From NCBI GenBank assembly GCA_021432635.1, contig MU270045.1:336867-400866 (forward strand): a stretch of DNA of 64,000 nt, given 5' to 3'. Origin of the DNA: Thozetella sp. PMI_491 (Eukaryota; Ascomycota; Sordariomycetes; Chaetosphaeriales; Chaetosphaeriaceae). Under the pieces are notes generated by a model, which saw only the letters and a list, made by a program, of their open reading frames with translations, did no database searches and was not told the origin of the DNA. Numbering within the stretch: position 1 is the stretch's first letter; each line of letters begins with the position of its first letter. Below, piece by piece: positions 22,817 through 32,694 of this stretch. The position numbers were made by a program, and so were the translations under genes.

Positions 22817-23839
22817 TGCTGGTCTCTCCGGGCTAGTTGAAGACGAGGAGAGCGGAGGAGGAAAAAGGAGGAAGAGCTGGAAATCGCGCTATGTCCGGAG
22901 CGCGATCCTCCCGTTTGGGATAGTGTGAACCAGGATGGCGGGCGGGGTCCAGGTGTGAGGGACCTTAGCCGAACGATGGGTCCAATCAGATAACAGTGAA
23001 TTCGCTGGAGTGGTAATGGTGGCCGCCCTGTAGTGTACGGCTCTCGGAGCAACGAATGGCTGTCGCAGAGGTGCTGTTAGCCCGACGGGGTGATTCATGG
23101 GGCCGGCGCTCGTGTTCGTCTCTCAATGGGCGCCACATTCTCAGGACGGAAATTCTGTCCCCCCCATCCCGGCTCCCTGGGACCAACTGCTGCCGCACCA
23201 GCACGACCCTCTCCCCAGGCCTAGCAATTGTTCGAAGGAAAAGGGGGCGTAGAAAAAAAAAAGAAATGGAATGCCACATCCAAATCAGCGGAGCATCTGT
23301 CTCATCATTCAGCCACCGCTACACAACATGCATGACGCATTGAACACATGCCCGCGATTTGACAAAAAGAAATGTAATCAGTCGATGAGAAGCGTGAAAT
23401 ACCACACAGGCACGTCCCTTGCGATATAATTTCGCTACAGTACAGAACTGCGATATAGATGGTCCCTTTCGGGCCTCAGAGGTGGGTTGACTCTCCGACC
23501 AACCGGATGACGCAACTTTGGTTGCGTGGTGGCACTATTCGCGCTTATGCAACTATGAATGCCCCAGCCTATAGCACACCTAAGATAGGTAGGCACATAT
23601 AGACAGATATATGTGGCTTTCCATTTCTAGATCCCGCAACGCCTTCCGCATACAGACACGTGTAAGATGATAACTCCAAGCCTGGCTCCAAAACAATTTT
23701 GACAACCCCATAGGACTACCTCAACACGCCAGGTCCCCCGGGGGTTCTGGTTCATGCTCCACTTGATAAGACGATGTTGAGCTCCTAGGGTATGTTCATT
23801 AGAATAGAGAGTAATGTATCTATCGAGCCCTCCCGCAAA
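22817..23839. other. Intergenic region, P450 promoter side
   Basis: About 1 kb. The 120 bases immediately upstream of the P450 start are purine-rich on the plus strand (GAG/GGA runs at about 22840-22880), hence pyrimidine-rich on the transcribed gene's sense strand, a common fungal promoter feature. An A-run occurs at about 23252-23264. No coding sequence is supported. The F-box gene ends at 23840. Confidence 0.45.
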
Positions 23840-25594
23840 TCACTGAAAGTCGAATAGAGAACCCTCATCTGAAGATGCCTCAGGAGTGTGACTTTCTTTG
23901 AAAGGGTTCTCGTCGGAGTAGCCTAAAATATACTTTTCGGCCATGTTTAACCCGTCACCTTCATCGCTCTCTCCGAACACTTCTTCCAGGTCCTCTTCTG
24001 GACATGTATCCCCGTTGGCGCCATCGATGTTGTGGAATTTGAGCCGCAATTTCCTGTCACCCCCAGATTTCAGGATGTTCAGGCCCTCATTCCAGAAATC
24101 ATCCAGCAAAGAAAGATTCCACAAGCGACAGCGGCCACGGTCAAGCAATTGTGGGAATATGACCTGAGCGAGATGGCGTAAATCTTCTGTGTCAACGTAA
24201 ACATCCGACAAACGTAGGTCGGATAGGTGAGGGTAATGCTTCGGCGGAAGAAAAGTAGAGAGAGGGTTATCAACTGGGTGGTCGGGCACGTTCACCAAGT
24301 TACATAAGCTAAAAAGGCGAATCGCTCGCAGATTATCGCCTGAAGCGAGACTTGCGATAAGCTTTTGAACGAATCGTAACCGCTCTGGACTCATCGATGG
24401 CTCCCCGTAGATGAAACGGCCACTGTTAGCCGCAAAAGTAAACTGTTCAAGTTGTCGAGCTATTGCGACCATGGCCGCTTGTCCTGCTTCTGTGAAGCCA
24501 GTCCGATAAGCTGGTGTCAAGTTCGGCCATGTAAAGTTGATGCTGAGCGCCTTGAGACCAAGCTTCATTTCGTTCGCAGCAACAAAGTGCGCGATCAGTA
24601 ACTTGATCGTGGGGTTAACTGTCAGGCGCTGAAACTCCTGCTTGCCAATGGCGCCTGTACCCAAGGGAAGTACAATCGACGACAAGGGTTTGAATAGGTC
24701 TGGCAAGCCGGCTTTAGCTAGGAGGTCTTCTGTGAAGACGGGCTGACGGGCGACGAGGCGCCCGCCAACGAACGGGTGCCCGCCGTCCCGAAACTCGAGA
24801 CTCCGCGCATTCGGCATCCTCAGCATAGATTCGACAACTACCGAAGCGAAGCTTCCCCACCCTAAGACTCGGTCTTGCTCGTCCATAAAGAGACGGTACT
24901 GTGAGTAAGCATCCTCCAATAGCGCAGCCATGTGTGGTTGCTTCTGGCGCAGGTGGTCCGCAACCTTCCCTCCAGGAGGGTGGTGCTTGTTGAGGAAATA
25001 GATCAATTCCTCGGCTTGAATCCGGCGATTTCGGTAATCCTCTACCGGATTTCCGATAAGAAGAGTATTTTCTTCTTTTCCAAGGTAACGAAGGAGCGCG
25101 TCGCTGACAGCCCACGTAAAGTTCTCCATCGACTCGGCCCAGGCGGGATCGTAGAATTCCAGACTGACCCTCACGCATCGCACACCTTTGCGGATTGTCG
25201 GGTGAAGTGAGACCTCCCGTAGCCGCTTCAGATCCGTTGGGTGGGATGTTTTCACGTCGATAGTGCGGATGAGCCAGTGAGAGCTCGCAATACAAAAGCG
25301 CCGGCACACGAGTCGAAGAGCTTGGGCCTGCTCGGAGCAGTTTCGCCGAGCATAATCAACCCACGGGTCCCCTTGAAGAGAGACATCGCATATGTACGAG
25401 AATACATTTTCCAGCACTTCGTTGGGCAGGTCCAGGATGGCAGCCCGGCGGCTGGATGGCTCCCAAAGGCAAGAGGGTGGTTTGCCCACTACGAGCTGCT
25501 TGTCCTGGAGGTCGGGTCGGGTCGATATCTTCTCCGTGTCGGCTTCTATGTCATCAAATTGAGACACAAGATTATCCTGTTTGGTGGCTGCCAT
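23840..25594 (-). CDS. F-box protein, single exon
   Basis: Intronless 584-residue frame. The F-box lies near residues 50-95 (ILDLPNEVLENVFSYI, then ALRLVCRRFCIASSHWLI), followed by RTIDVKTSHPTDLKRL, the usual link into a long leucine-rich but irregular C-terminal region (for example FSLCNLVNVPD, HLSDLRLSDVYVDTEDL) compatible with degenerate leucine-rich repeats. Such proteins are taken to be substrate receptors of SCF ubiquitin ligases. The C-terminus is acidic and serine-rich (EEDLEEVFGESDEGDG, EASSDEGSLF). It is unrelated in detail to the other F-box gene at 14.5 kb, which has a CxxC N-terminus. Substrate is unknown. The start is the first Met of the frame, and a stop closes the frame upstream. 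Confidence 0.8.
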   Translation of the reverse strand: MAATKQDNLVSQFDDIEADTEKISTRPDLQDKQLVVGKPPSCLWEPSSRRAAILDLPNEVLENVFSYICDVSLQGDPWVDYARRNCSEQAQALRLVCRRFCIASSHWLIRTIDVKTSHPTDLKRLREVSLHPTIRKGVRCVRVSLEFYDPAWAESMENFTWAVSDALLRYLGKEENTLLIGNPVEDYRNRRIQAEELIYFLNKHHPPGGKVADHLRQKQPHMAALLEDAYSQYRLFMDEQDRVLGWGSFASVVVESMLRMPNARSLEFRDGGHPFVGGRLVARQPVFTEDLLAKAGLPDLFKPLSSIVLPLGTGAIGKQEFQRLTVNPTIKLLIAHFVAANEMKLGLKALSINFTWPNLTPAYRTGFTEAGQAAMVAIARQLEQFTFAANSGRFIYGEPSMSPERLRFVQKLIASLASGDNLRAIRLFSLCNLVNVPDHPVDNPLSTFLPPKHYPHLSDLRLSDVYVDTEDLRHLAQVIFPQLLDRGRCRLWNLSLLDDFWNEGLNILKSGGDRKLRLKFHNIDGANGDTCPEEDLEEVFGESDEGDGLNMAEKYILGYSDENPFKESHTPEASSDEGSLFDFQ

Positions 25595-26160
25595 GTGTGT
25601 TATATCGGAGAGCAGACGAATGTGCTTTCGTGATCAGAATGAGCGGCGGGAGAGAATCTTTTCTCCATAACTTGGCCTGGCTAGAGGTAGTCACGTCTGG
25701 CGCGTCGCGTAAAGTGGGGATCAAATCAAACCCCTGCTTTAACCTCACGGACGTCAAGGGGAAACTTTGACGCCAGGTTCCTACGAAATACATACATTAC
25801 GGGCAGCATTTGGGTGATCACACCCCGAACGAGTACAGATCTCAAAATATATACGCTTTCGCCGACACTGTTTCATATGCCAACTGCACAATTAGTGCAA
25901 GTTGGACCATCGCGGATTTCTTTCCGCGTTTAACTGCCAAGGATAAAGCCAAACTCCGAATCGCCCAATTCGCAGCCGCGAAATTTTGCTTGTATTAGGC
26001 ACTAAAGTAACTAGCCTGCTAGGCTAGCTACGCTACCGAAAGGAAGTTAGGTACGTACTTCATGAGATAGTTTCCCCGGACAGAGAGACTTTTTGGTTTC
26101 ATTTTTCTTTCAATTTTTTTTTCCTCTTGGTTTGATTTATATATATAATACATAGGTACC
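25595..26160. other. Intergenic region
   Basis: About 570 bases between two leftward genes. Contains a T-rich run (26100-26150) and a TATATATATA tract just downstream of the propeller gene, which may serve in 3'-end formation. No coding sequence is supported. Confidence 0.45.
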
Positions 26161-27282
26161 CTATAGCCCCGAGGTATCAATAGCGACTACCTTTGCTGGC
26201 TCGATCACTGTTCCATTCACGGGTGCACCTTGAGCACCACCGGTCGTGACAAATAATGTAGGCGTAGTCTTGCCGTTAGAGCGTCCAAAAACAGCAGCCG
26301 TGCAGGTGGCGACTGTCAACTGATCGACGGCACCAGCTAGAACCACGGGCGCCTCGTAAGACGAGCCGGTGCGCTTGATGAAGAGCAGCACGTTGCCAGT
26401 GCTGCCCGTTAGGAAGATGCTGCCGTCTGATACGCGCACGTCGAAGTCGTCCAGCCAAGGGACGCTGGGAATCCGTGCGATGGTCTCCACGGGGTTGGTA
26501 GAGGTCCCATTGGTGCCTGCTGGCTTCGCCGGGAATCCATCCGCCGTGATTGCAGTACGGTACATGGTTCGAGAGGCTGCGTTGGAGAAGTAGAAGAAGC
26601 CATCGCCGGGGACCTTCATGCCGTTAAGGCCCAACGCGTCGTCTGAACTGTTCGAATTTGGCACCGGCGCCGTCTCGGGGAACTGGAAGGCCTTGGTGTA
26701 CTGGCCTGTGACAGTATCGAGGCGAAAGGCGACGCCCAGCTGTGAGTCTCCAAGGAGCACGGCCGTGGTGTTTGGAATGGCGGCTGCGCCGTTGAGTCTG
26801 GGCGCATCGGGCATGTCGGTGATCTTCCTGGCCACCACCTCTGGGGGGTTCCCGGGGGTGGTACTGTTCGTCAAGGTCACCTCCCAGACCTGATCCGTCC
26901 CCTGCACGCCGTTGGCGGGATTCCCGCTCTGGCTAATGTTCTCGGCGACCACGATAAAGGTGTCTGGCAGCGTTTCGACGATGCCGTTAGTCGAATTTGT
27001 CGGGAAGACGAACACGGGGACCATGCTAGACTGCGGCGACATGGGATTCTGTACGAGGAAGAGGTTTCCGGAGGGAAATGCGGTGGTGATTAGCAGGTCG
27101 CCATTCTGGCGAACGGCGATGTTCTCGATCCAGGTGCCATTTGCGCCAAACTGAAAGACCGATTGAGTCAGTAGCGGCAACTTTACGGTGCTGTTTCGGC
27201 ATGCGACCAAATCGGCGAGCAAGATGGCCCAGAAGCTCATCAAGAGCTTCCAGAGCCCTGTTGAGGACGGCCTACATGCCAT
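26161..27282 (-). CDS. Secreted six-bladed beta-propeller protein (SMP-30-like / hetero-Diels-Alderase-like)
   Basis: Intronless 373-residue frame. The N-terminus carries a hydrophobic leader (LLMSFWAILLADLVAC, about residues 13-29), so entry to the secretory pathway is likely. The mature part has repeated strands typical of SMP-30/gluconolactonase-type six-bladed propellers: WIENIAVRQNGDLLITT, then GIVETLPDTFIVVA, DQVWEVTL, GAAAIPNTTAVLLGDS, GLNGMKVPGDGFFYFSNA and DDFDVRVSDGSIFLTGS. About a dozen N-glycosylation sequons (NST, NGT, NTT, NSS) are present. In fungi this architecture includes a group of secreted hetero-Diels-Alderases (for example EupF/AsR5 of tropolone-sesquiterpenoid pathways) and many proteins of unknown function. 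The match to that group is by architecture only, so the catalytic role here is inference. Neighbours include a P450 and FAD monooxygenases but no terpene cyclase or polyketide synthase in the window. Confidence 0.75.
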   Translation of the reverse strand: MACRPSSTGLWKLLMSFWAILLADLVACRNSTVKLPLLTQSVFQFGANGTWIENIAVRQNGDLLITTAFPSGNLFLVQNPMSPQSSMVPVFVFPTNSTNGIVETLPDTFIVVAENISQSGNPANGVQGTDQVWEVTLTNSTTPGNPPEVVARKITDMPDAPRLNGAAAIPNTTAVLLGDSQLGVAFRLDTVTGQYTKAFQFPETAPVPNSNSSDDALGLNGMKVPGDGFFYFSNAASRTMYRTAITADGFPAKPAGTNGTSTNPVETIARIPSVPWLDDFDVRVSDGSIFLTGSTGNVLLFIKRTGSSYEAPVVLAGAVDQLTVATCTAAVFGRSNGKTTPTLFVTTGGAQGAPVNGTVIEPAKVVAIDTSGL

Positions 27283-28450
27283 TTTCGGCCGTCAGTGGCG
27301 TTTTGCGAAGATGCTAGGTCTATGGGTCGGCCATCCTGTTCGCCAAGTGGCGGGGATAGTCGCTCGCCTTTTAGAGAACTTCGCAGTTTCAACGGCGTTT
27401 GATCTTCGTCCCGTCCCGCTTCGTTCCGTACCTTACCACAACATTTCACTTACCCCTCCGATCGACGACAAGGGAGCCACAGGATTGGCCGAAATTGCCA
27501 GCTTTTCCACTATAGCCCGTTCAAAAATATCAGCACTTGTGAAATGATCTATCGCACATGGCGAGCGAGAATTCCATATCACCGTCATCGGTACGTGTGG
27601 TTGCTCGAGTTTTCTCATGCCATCACGCATCTGGTGTTGCGCAGTTGTTCAGGCTAGCAGTAATCTTGCCGCGGCTATCGTAAAAAGGTAACATGGGAGG
27701 AAAGAGAAGAGGAAAGGAGAATGGAGGACATATGGATTGTGACGTCGAAAATCTATCTACTCAGAAGTTTTCACCTTAAAAATTAAGCATATTCGCATTT
27801 TGAGGGGTTGTGGGTAATGAAGTGGTTCAAGTTTGAAACGGGTCTCCCGATTGGAGAACACGATGGGTTAGTACCGAATGGAATAGCTAGGGAACGGCAT
27901 ACTTGATATCCCCACGCCGCCCAGACTCTCTTCTCCTGGTTTATGTTCTAGACCCTGCTATATCATGTATGTGATATGCCATGGATTATTTCGGCAGCTT
28001 TTGGAAATACCCTTCCGGCGATCTCCCGTAAACAGGGTAGCGTACGCCCATACTCTTAGTAGCATCAGCACCTCGGAAAATGCACCACCTAAGGCTCGCT
28101 GCGATCATTTTGTACCGGCTTGCGATCCCCACTGGTCTTTTCAGTAACAGATATATCTCGCTCTAGAACTTTGACAGCTAGCGCTTCTTCCTTGAGCTCG
28201 GTTTTAATTGGCTCTTGTCCTTGCTGCGGGGGACTAGGGACTGGTAGTCGAGTCTCTAATATGTCGCGCGAAAGGGTTCGTGCTCCACATATGGCGCAAC
28301 TTGTGTGAACCCTTCATCGATTGGTTCCAGCGTAGGGTACTCCATGCTCTGCTCTTATCGTCTGGACGCAGTCCCGATCAAACCCGCAATTTTGCCGCAT
28401 AAGCAGCTAGTCTAGCTCCGTTTCTACCCCTGAACTTTTTCGCAAGCCCA
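27283..28450. other. Intergenic region
   Basis: About 1.2 kb. Plus- and minus-strand short frames at 27188-27630 lack motifs. It holds the promoter of the propeller gene on its left and the region before a broken coiled-coil gene on its right. Nothing else is supported. Confidence 0.45.
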
Positions 28451-29540
28451 ATGGCACAAAATGGGCCCCGTGTACCACCGCCGGCAAGTGCGGCGGCTTT
28501 GAACGCCGAGACCCAGAGAACACGGACGCGATGTGCAGCCGTAGATGGCGATTGGAACATAGTTCCCGGACAAGAGATTTACCCGCCTCCAGACTATGGG
28601 CTTCTTCCGCATCTTCAGCAGTATCTGTGCAGAAGTGCGAGTCCACCCCCGAGGTCACCTTCGCCAGATCCAGCAGCAGAAGCAATGAAAGCAGAATTAG
28701 AAAAACTCAAACTGGAAAAAGGGAAAAATGAAGTAATGGAAACACAGCGCATAGAAGCCGAGTTAGAAAAACTGAACTCGGAAAATAAAGCAGTTGAAAA
28801 ATAGCGAGTCCTTGAGATGAAGATCAGGGAAGAGGCAGAGGCAGCTTTCAATAGATGAATGGAGGAAATTCAGAGAGCACAGGAGACAAGCAAAAGAAGA
28901 AATTGAGCGAGCTAGAATGGAAGCTGAAAGAGCTGCACTAGAGCGTCTTGAGGCGGAAAGGAGAGCCGAAGAGGAACGGCGGAGGGTGCATGAGGAGGTG
29001 CTCAAGCGCGCTGAACGGGAGGCGAGAGATAGGCTTGAGGCGGAAATGAAGGCCGCGGAAGAGCGAAAGACGCGGGAAGCTAATTTGGCTGCTGCAGCGG
29101 AAGCCAGCGCCATAGCCAAACTTGAGGCAGCAATGAAGGCTGAGGCTGAGGCAAGGGTCGCGGCCCAAGCTAAGATTGGAGAGGAGGAGGAGTGGAGGGG
29201 AGCTGTAAGGGAGAGTCCAAGCTCAAGGCGGAGATCGCGGTGCGGAGGCAGCTGGAACATCAAGCAGAAGACAGGGCGATGGAAGCGGAGAAGATTGCAA
29301 AGTAGGAGGCATGGAGGCGGAAGTCCAGGACGAACTCCGGGACGAACTCCTGGACGAGCTGACGAGGGAAGTCAAAGAAGAGACCAAGACCGAGACTGAG
29401 GCACAGAGACGGGTCGGAAAAGACCAAGACCTAAGAGGCACGACAGCAGATGGTACGGACTTAAAGCAGCCTATGGAAGGCAGCAAATTTTCAGAGGAAG
29501 CTACCGCACATGATGGCGACTCGGGTACCCCAGGTGCTTA
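28451..29540 (+). pseudogene. Broken coiled-coil protein gene
   Basis: A long charged coiled-coil protein can be followed rightward across several breaks. The first frame (28451-28804) has a proline-rich N-terminus and then heptad-like Glu/Lys/Leu repeats (AELEKLKLEKGK), ending at an in-frame TAG (28802-28804). The same frame continues with coding-like text to a TGA near 28855, then a one-base shift near 28885-28890 leads into the frame of 28917-29220 (EAERAALERLEAERRAEEE). A further shift near 29215-29225 opens another charged frame that meets a TAG near 29307. The stops fit C-to-T changes at Gln/Arg codons (CAG to TAG, CGA to TGA). The protein would resemble long Glu/Lys/Ala-rich coiled-coil proteins of filamentous fungi. 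It is probably a decayed gene. Sequencing error could explain the shifts but hardly all stops. No function is assigned. Confidence 0.65.
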
Positions 29541-29683
29541 GATAGCCTTGGAAATATGCTACATCCCCGTACAGATTCCACGACCCATTGTATTTCATCC
29601 CAGATTTCCACAAGGGATGGTGCTGATAGCATGTTCTATATCACACATGGTCAACAACTAGCACACTAATAGCTTCCTGTTAA

Positions 29684-31477
29684 CTACGCTAACACTTCTT
29701 TCTCAGCGGAAGCAATCGCATCATATCCGTATAGCCATGGCTGAATGTTGGGGCAGTTCCTTTAACCACGTGCCTCGGGTTAGCAGGTGCTTGTGGCTAC
29801 TAAGCATGGTGTTTCTTGAAGAAGAGGTTAGAGGAAGAGGATAATTGACTTGCCATCTACTTGGGAAGGATCCAGACGAATTTTTGGAAGGGCCTTGGCG
29901 TAGTATTTTGTTCCGTTCCAGCTGAAGTTTTTCATCGGTCATGTGAAAATCGGCTCGCTGTACAAGCGCGGTAAGAGACATGGTTAGCAACCGTTGCCTG
30001 CCTGGCCTGACTATACAGATGAAGGGGGCAGGAGGCTTTGGATCGAACACCAAAGCTCCAAAATCGCAATTGCCGTACCTGATTGAAAGTCTCGCGAACA
30101 ATGGCTTCTCCTCTCTCCTTTCTGAGGACCTCGTATCGACGTAGCGCATCTGGGACGCCAGACTTGTCCTTCACTTTGGAAAGAAGAGTTCCAAGGACGG
30201 CACCATCTTCTAACGATGAATTCGCACCCTGTGCTAAATACGGTAGCATCGGATGACACGCATCTCCTCTGAAACCCCGGCATCTACATCAGTACGTCTC
30301 TCTGTCATTCTCATACGGATGGGCTTACAAGAATACAAGATTAGCCTGCTCGTTAACCCAGTGGGGAAGCTCTTCCACTATGCATCGCTGTGTTAGCCAG
30401 GTCCTCACAAGCCTCTTGTCAGGGCCACTTACTGTGCATGAGCTTCCACTTGTCCACGTTATTGACATAGCTTAAGAATCTTTGCAAACTATTGGTTCTC
30501 GAATTAGTCTGATCGGCCGGCTCAACATCTCGGGACGAAAGTCCAGTTTTAGATGCACTTACGTAGGATCCCATGTCGAAAATAGCTCCCGCATCTCCTC
30601 GACTGAGGCACTCTCCTTGGACACCTTTTCCGCCATGTTATCAGGGCTGAGAAGGACAAGGTTGTACATGTCGCCGCCTCGGAGAGAATATCCGACAACG
30701 TGGGTGCCGGGCCCGATCCAGAAATGCACCTTAGGGTTCTTAACCCACGCCTTAAGGTCTTCGTCTAGGATCTCGTCAAGCTTGAGGACGATGCGATAAG
30801 CTAGGTCCCCGGTAGGCTTGGGCTGGAGACCGACGCCCAGAGCTGCTTGACGGCACTGAGACCATAGTCCGTCGGCGCCGATGACGATGTCGGCTGTAAA
30901 ATCGTGACCGGCGTCTGTGCGAAGCAAGGGTCGCGCTTGGTTCAGGTCTAACGACACCACACGCTCGTCCAGGGAAAATTGGACCCCAAGCTCGAGAGCA
31001 CGCGCGTACAGCGCCTGCTGCAGGTCGGCGCGGTGGACATCCACAAATGGCGCGCCATACTTGCGCCGAACCGCCTTGTCGAAACCGGCCTCGTGATACA
31101 AAACCTCGCCCGAATGCTGGTGAATGAGCACTTCTGTGGGCTCAGCTACTGTTGCCCAAAATGATTCGGGAAGTTTCCAGTGCTGTAGCAAACGGCTGCC
31201 ATTCGGAGTGATCTGAAGACCAGCGCCAATCTGTTGTTTCATTCCACTTTTGTCAGCTAGATCAAACAAGTGACACTCCATCTCTCCCGATTCACAGACA
31301 CACCTCAGATATCGTCTTTGCCTGTTCCAGGACGCGGACACTATGGCCCCCAGCTCTGCATGAAATAGCGGCACCAAGACCACCCAGGCCGGCACCGACA
31401 ATGATAACCTCTAACCTCTCTTCATCGGTTCCCGAGGGAGCGCTATTCCACCCCAGGGAGCTCCAAAACGAGCCCAT
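29684..31477 (-). CDS. FAD-dependent monooxygenase (salicylate-hydroxylase-like), second copy
   Basis: Seven exons, complement(29684..29759, 29854..29957, 30079..30268, 30329..30377, 30433..30488, 30563..31230, 31304..31477), 438 residues, normal for the family. Motifs: VGAGLGGLGAA for FAD binding near residue 28; EIGAGLQITPNGSRLL, assembled across intron 1; the DG motif IGADGLWSQCR; and the GD motif LGDACHPMLPYLAQGAN, whose Gly is completed by splicing, then SLEDGAVL. The C-terminus ends with PWLYGYDA, a usual tail in this subfamily. The last intron needs a GC donor (TG|GCAAGT) to join this tail; reading through instead gives an unrelated 44-residue end. Enzymes of this type hydroxylate salicylate and related phenolic acids with NAD(P)H and O2. 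It lies head-to-head with a small gene at 31914, next to a thiamine-diphosphate enzyme and an aldehyde dehydrogenase, which suggests a shared aromatic pathway. It is only distantly similar to the monooxygenase at 9.6 kb. Confidence 0.85.
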
Positions 31478-31913
31478 GATGTAATTTGGGCGGCACCAGA
31501 AGACGCCGAATGCACTGCAAGGAGGAGAACCACACAAATCGAGCGGTTCTAGTTTGTTCGTCAAATACACTACTTCAGCAACAAAAATAGCCAGACATTC
31601 CGGGCGACCTGGCTCGGAAGCTAGTATCATTCCCCTGTTTGCACCTCGTCTATTTGCATTAGGCTATCGGGATTTCCATTTGACCCGTACCTGGGATATC
31701 CGGGCGTGGTGGGTCAAAGTATGGGGCTCGGAATTGCCGATTCCTTCTTCCACGTTAGCTTGGTTAGCTTGGGATGAGGTCCGAGAAAAGAAACTAGCCC
31801 AAACTGGCAACCGGTCTACTCCCTCAGACCCGGGCAGCTAAAGTTCTTGGACATTGCAACTGACTGTTCATTGTCTTTCCCTGATCTTATATTACGTACT
31901 TTGGAGAGCCAAG
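31478..31913. other. Divergent promoter region, FAD monooxygenase / small protein
   Basis: 436 bases separate the start of the leftward FAD monooxygenase from the start of the rightward small gene. The two could share a bidirectional promoter. I see no coding sequence and no factor site I would defend. Confidence 0.45.
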
Positions 31914-32414
31914 ATGAGTGAGGCGACGTCTGAGAAAGTATTTCGACTCGTAACGGTCAACACAGCTCCCGAGCGAGCCAAGCGCCTTATTGGGATCGTT
32001 GTCGAGCGGCTCAAAGACCAGTATACTATCGAGCATATTGCTAATTGCTCGAGTAAGTGTGACGTACAAAACCATCAGGCGCATAGTATTTGGATTGATT
32101 ATCGTGTAGCCATCGAAGATGTCGAACCTACCGTTAGAGAACTGCAACCAAATGTACTGGTACGTGTTGAATCTGAGGAGCTTTTCTCGCTAGCCTGCGT
32201 TAGGCGATATCGTCATCCAAATTGCTAACGATTCATTGGGAAGTGCTGCGCTTCAATGTGGACACCGGAAGAGAGTTACCGCATCCGAGAAACTGCAAAG
32301 TCGATTATCAGTGGACTCAAGACGCACGCGATCCCGCAGGGCCTGCAGGTGGAAAAGGGGCCGGAAGCAGTCGTTGATCATTTAGTAGTCGAACTCCCCA
32401 AATTGCTCGGATAA
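31914..32414 (+). CDS. Unrecognised 119-residue conserved-looking protein
   Basis: Three small exons, 31914..32052, 32110..32159, 32244..32414, join in frame to 119 residues. The junctions are GTAAGT...GTAG and GTACGT...GGAAG, with a CTAAC-type branch site in the second intron. The product has alternating strands and helices: a first strand with FRLVTVNT, a helix ERAKRLIGIVVERLK, a strand YTIEHIANC, the acidic helix IEDVEPTVRELQPN, a strand VLCCASMW, a helix YRIRETAKSIISGLK, then LQVEKGPEAVVDHL and a helical end. This looks like a compact alpha/beta fold. It has two adjacent cysteines but no metal motif, signal peptide or membrane span. I do not recognise a family. The gene sits between the FAD monooxygenase (divergent) and the thiamine-diphosphate enzyme (convergent), so it may belong to the same pathway. 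Coding potential is inferred from the clean splicing and the protein-like composition. Confidence 0.65.
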
Positions 32415-32694
32415 GTAGATATTTGGCTCGCAATGAGTATTTAATGATAGTGTGATGAAGGGAGCTCGTTCAAAGGTGCGGATATGGGTGAGTGGTAAAT
32501 AAGAACCCAAGCCCAACTCGGCGTAAAAAAAAGGATCTCACCCATAGATAGCTAATACGAATTAATATAACATCACCATGATATATCCCACTGCATTTAG
32601 ACACAGTTATAGTACCTATTCGACCTATTACATGTGTATAATTTGGGCGCGGACCAGTAATATTGTCCTCAGAGGAACTGAACTATCCCTCCTT

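Noticed and set aside
4881-31477. Calling a complete secondary-metabolite gene cluster
   Set aside because: No polyketide, peptide or terpene backbone synthase and no pathway-specific Zn2Cys6 regulator could be found in the window.
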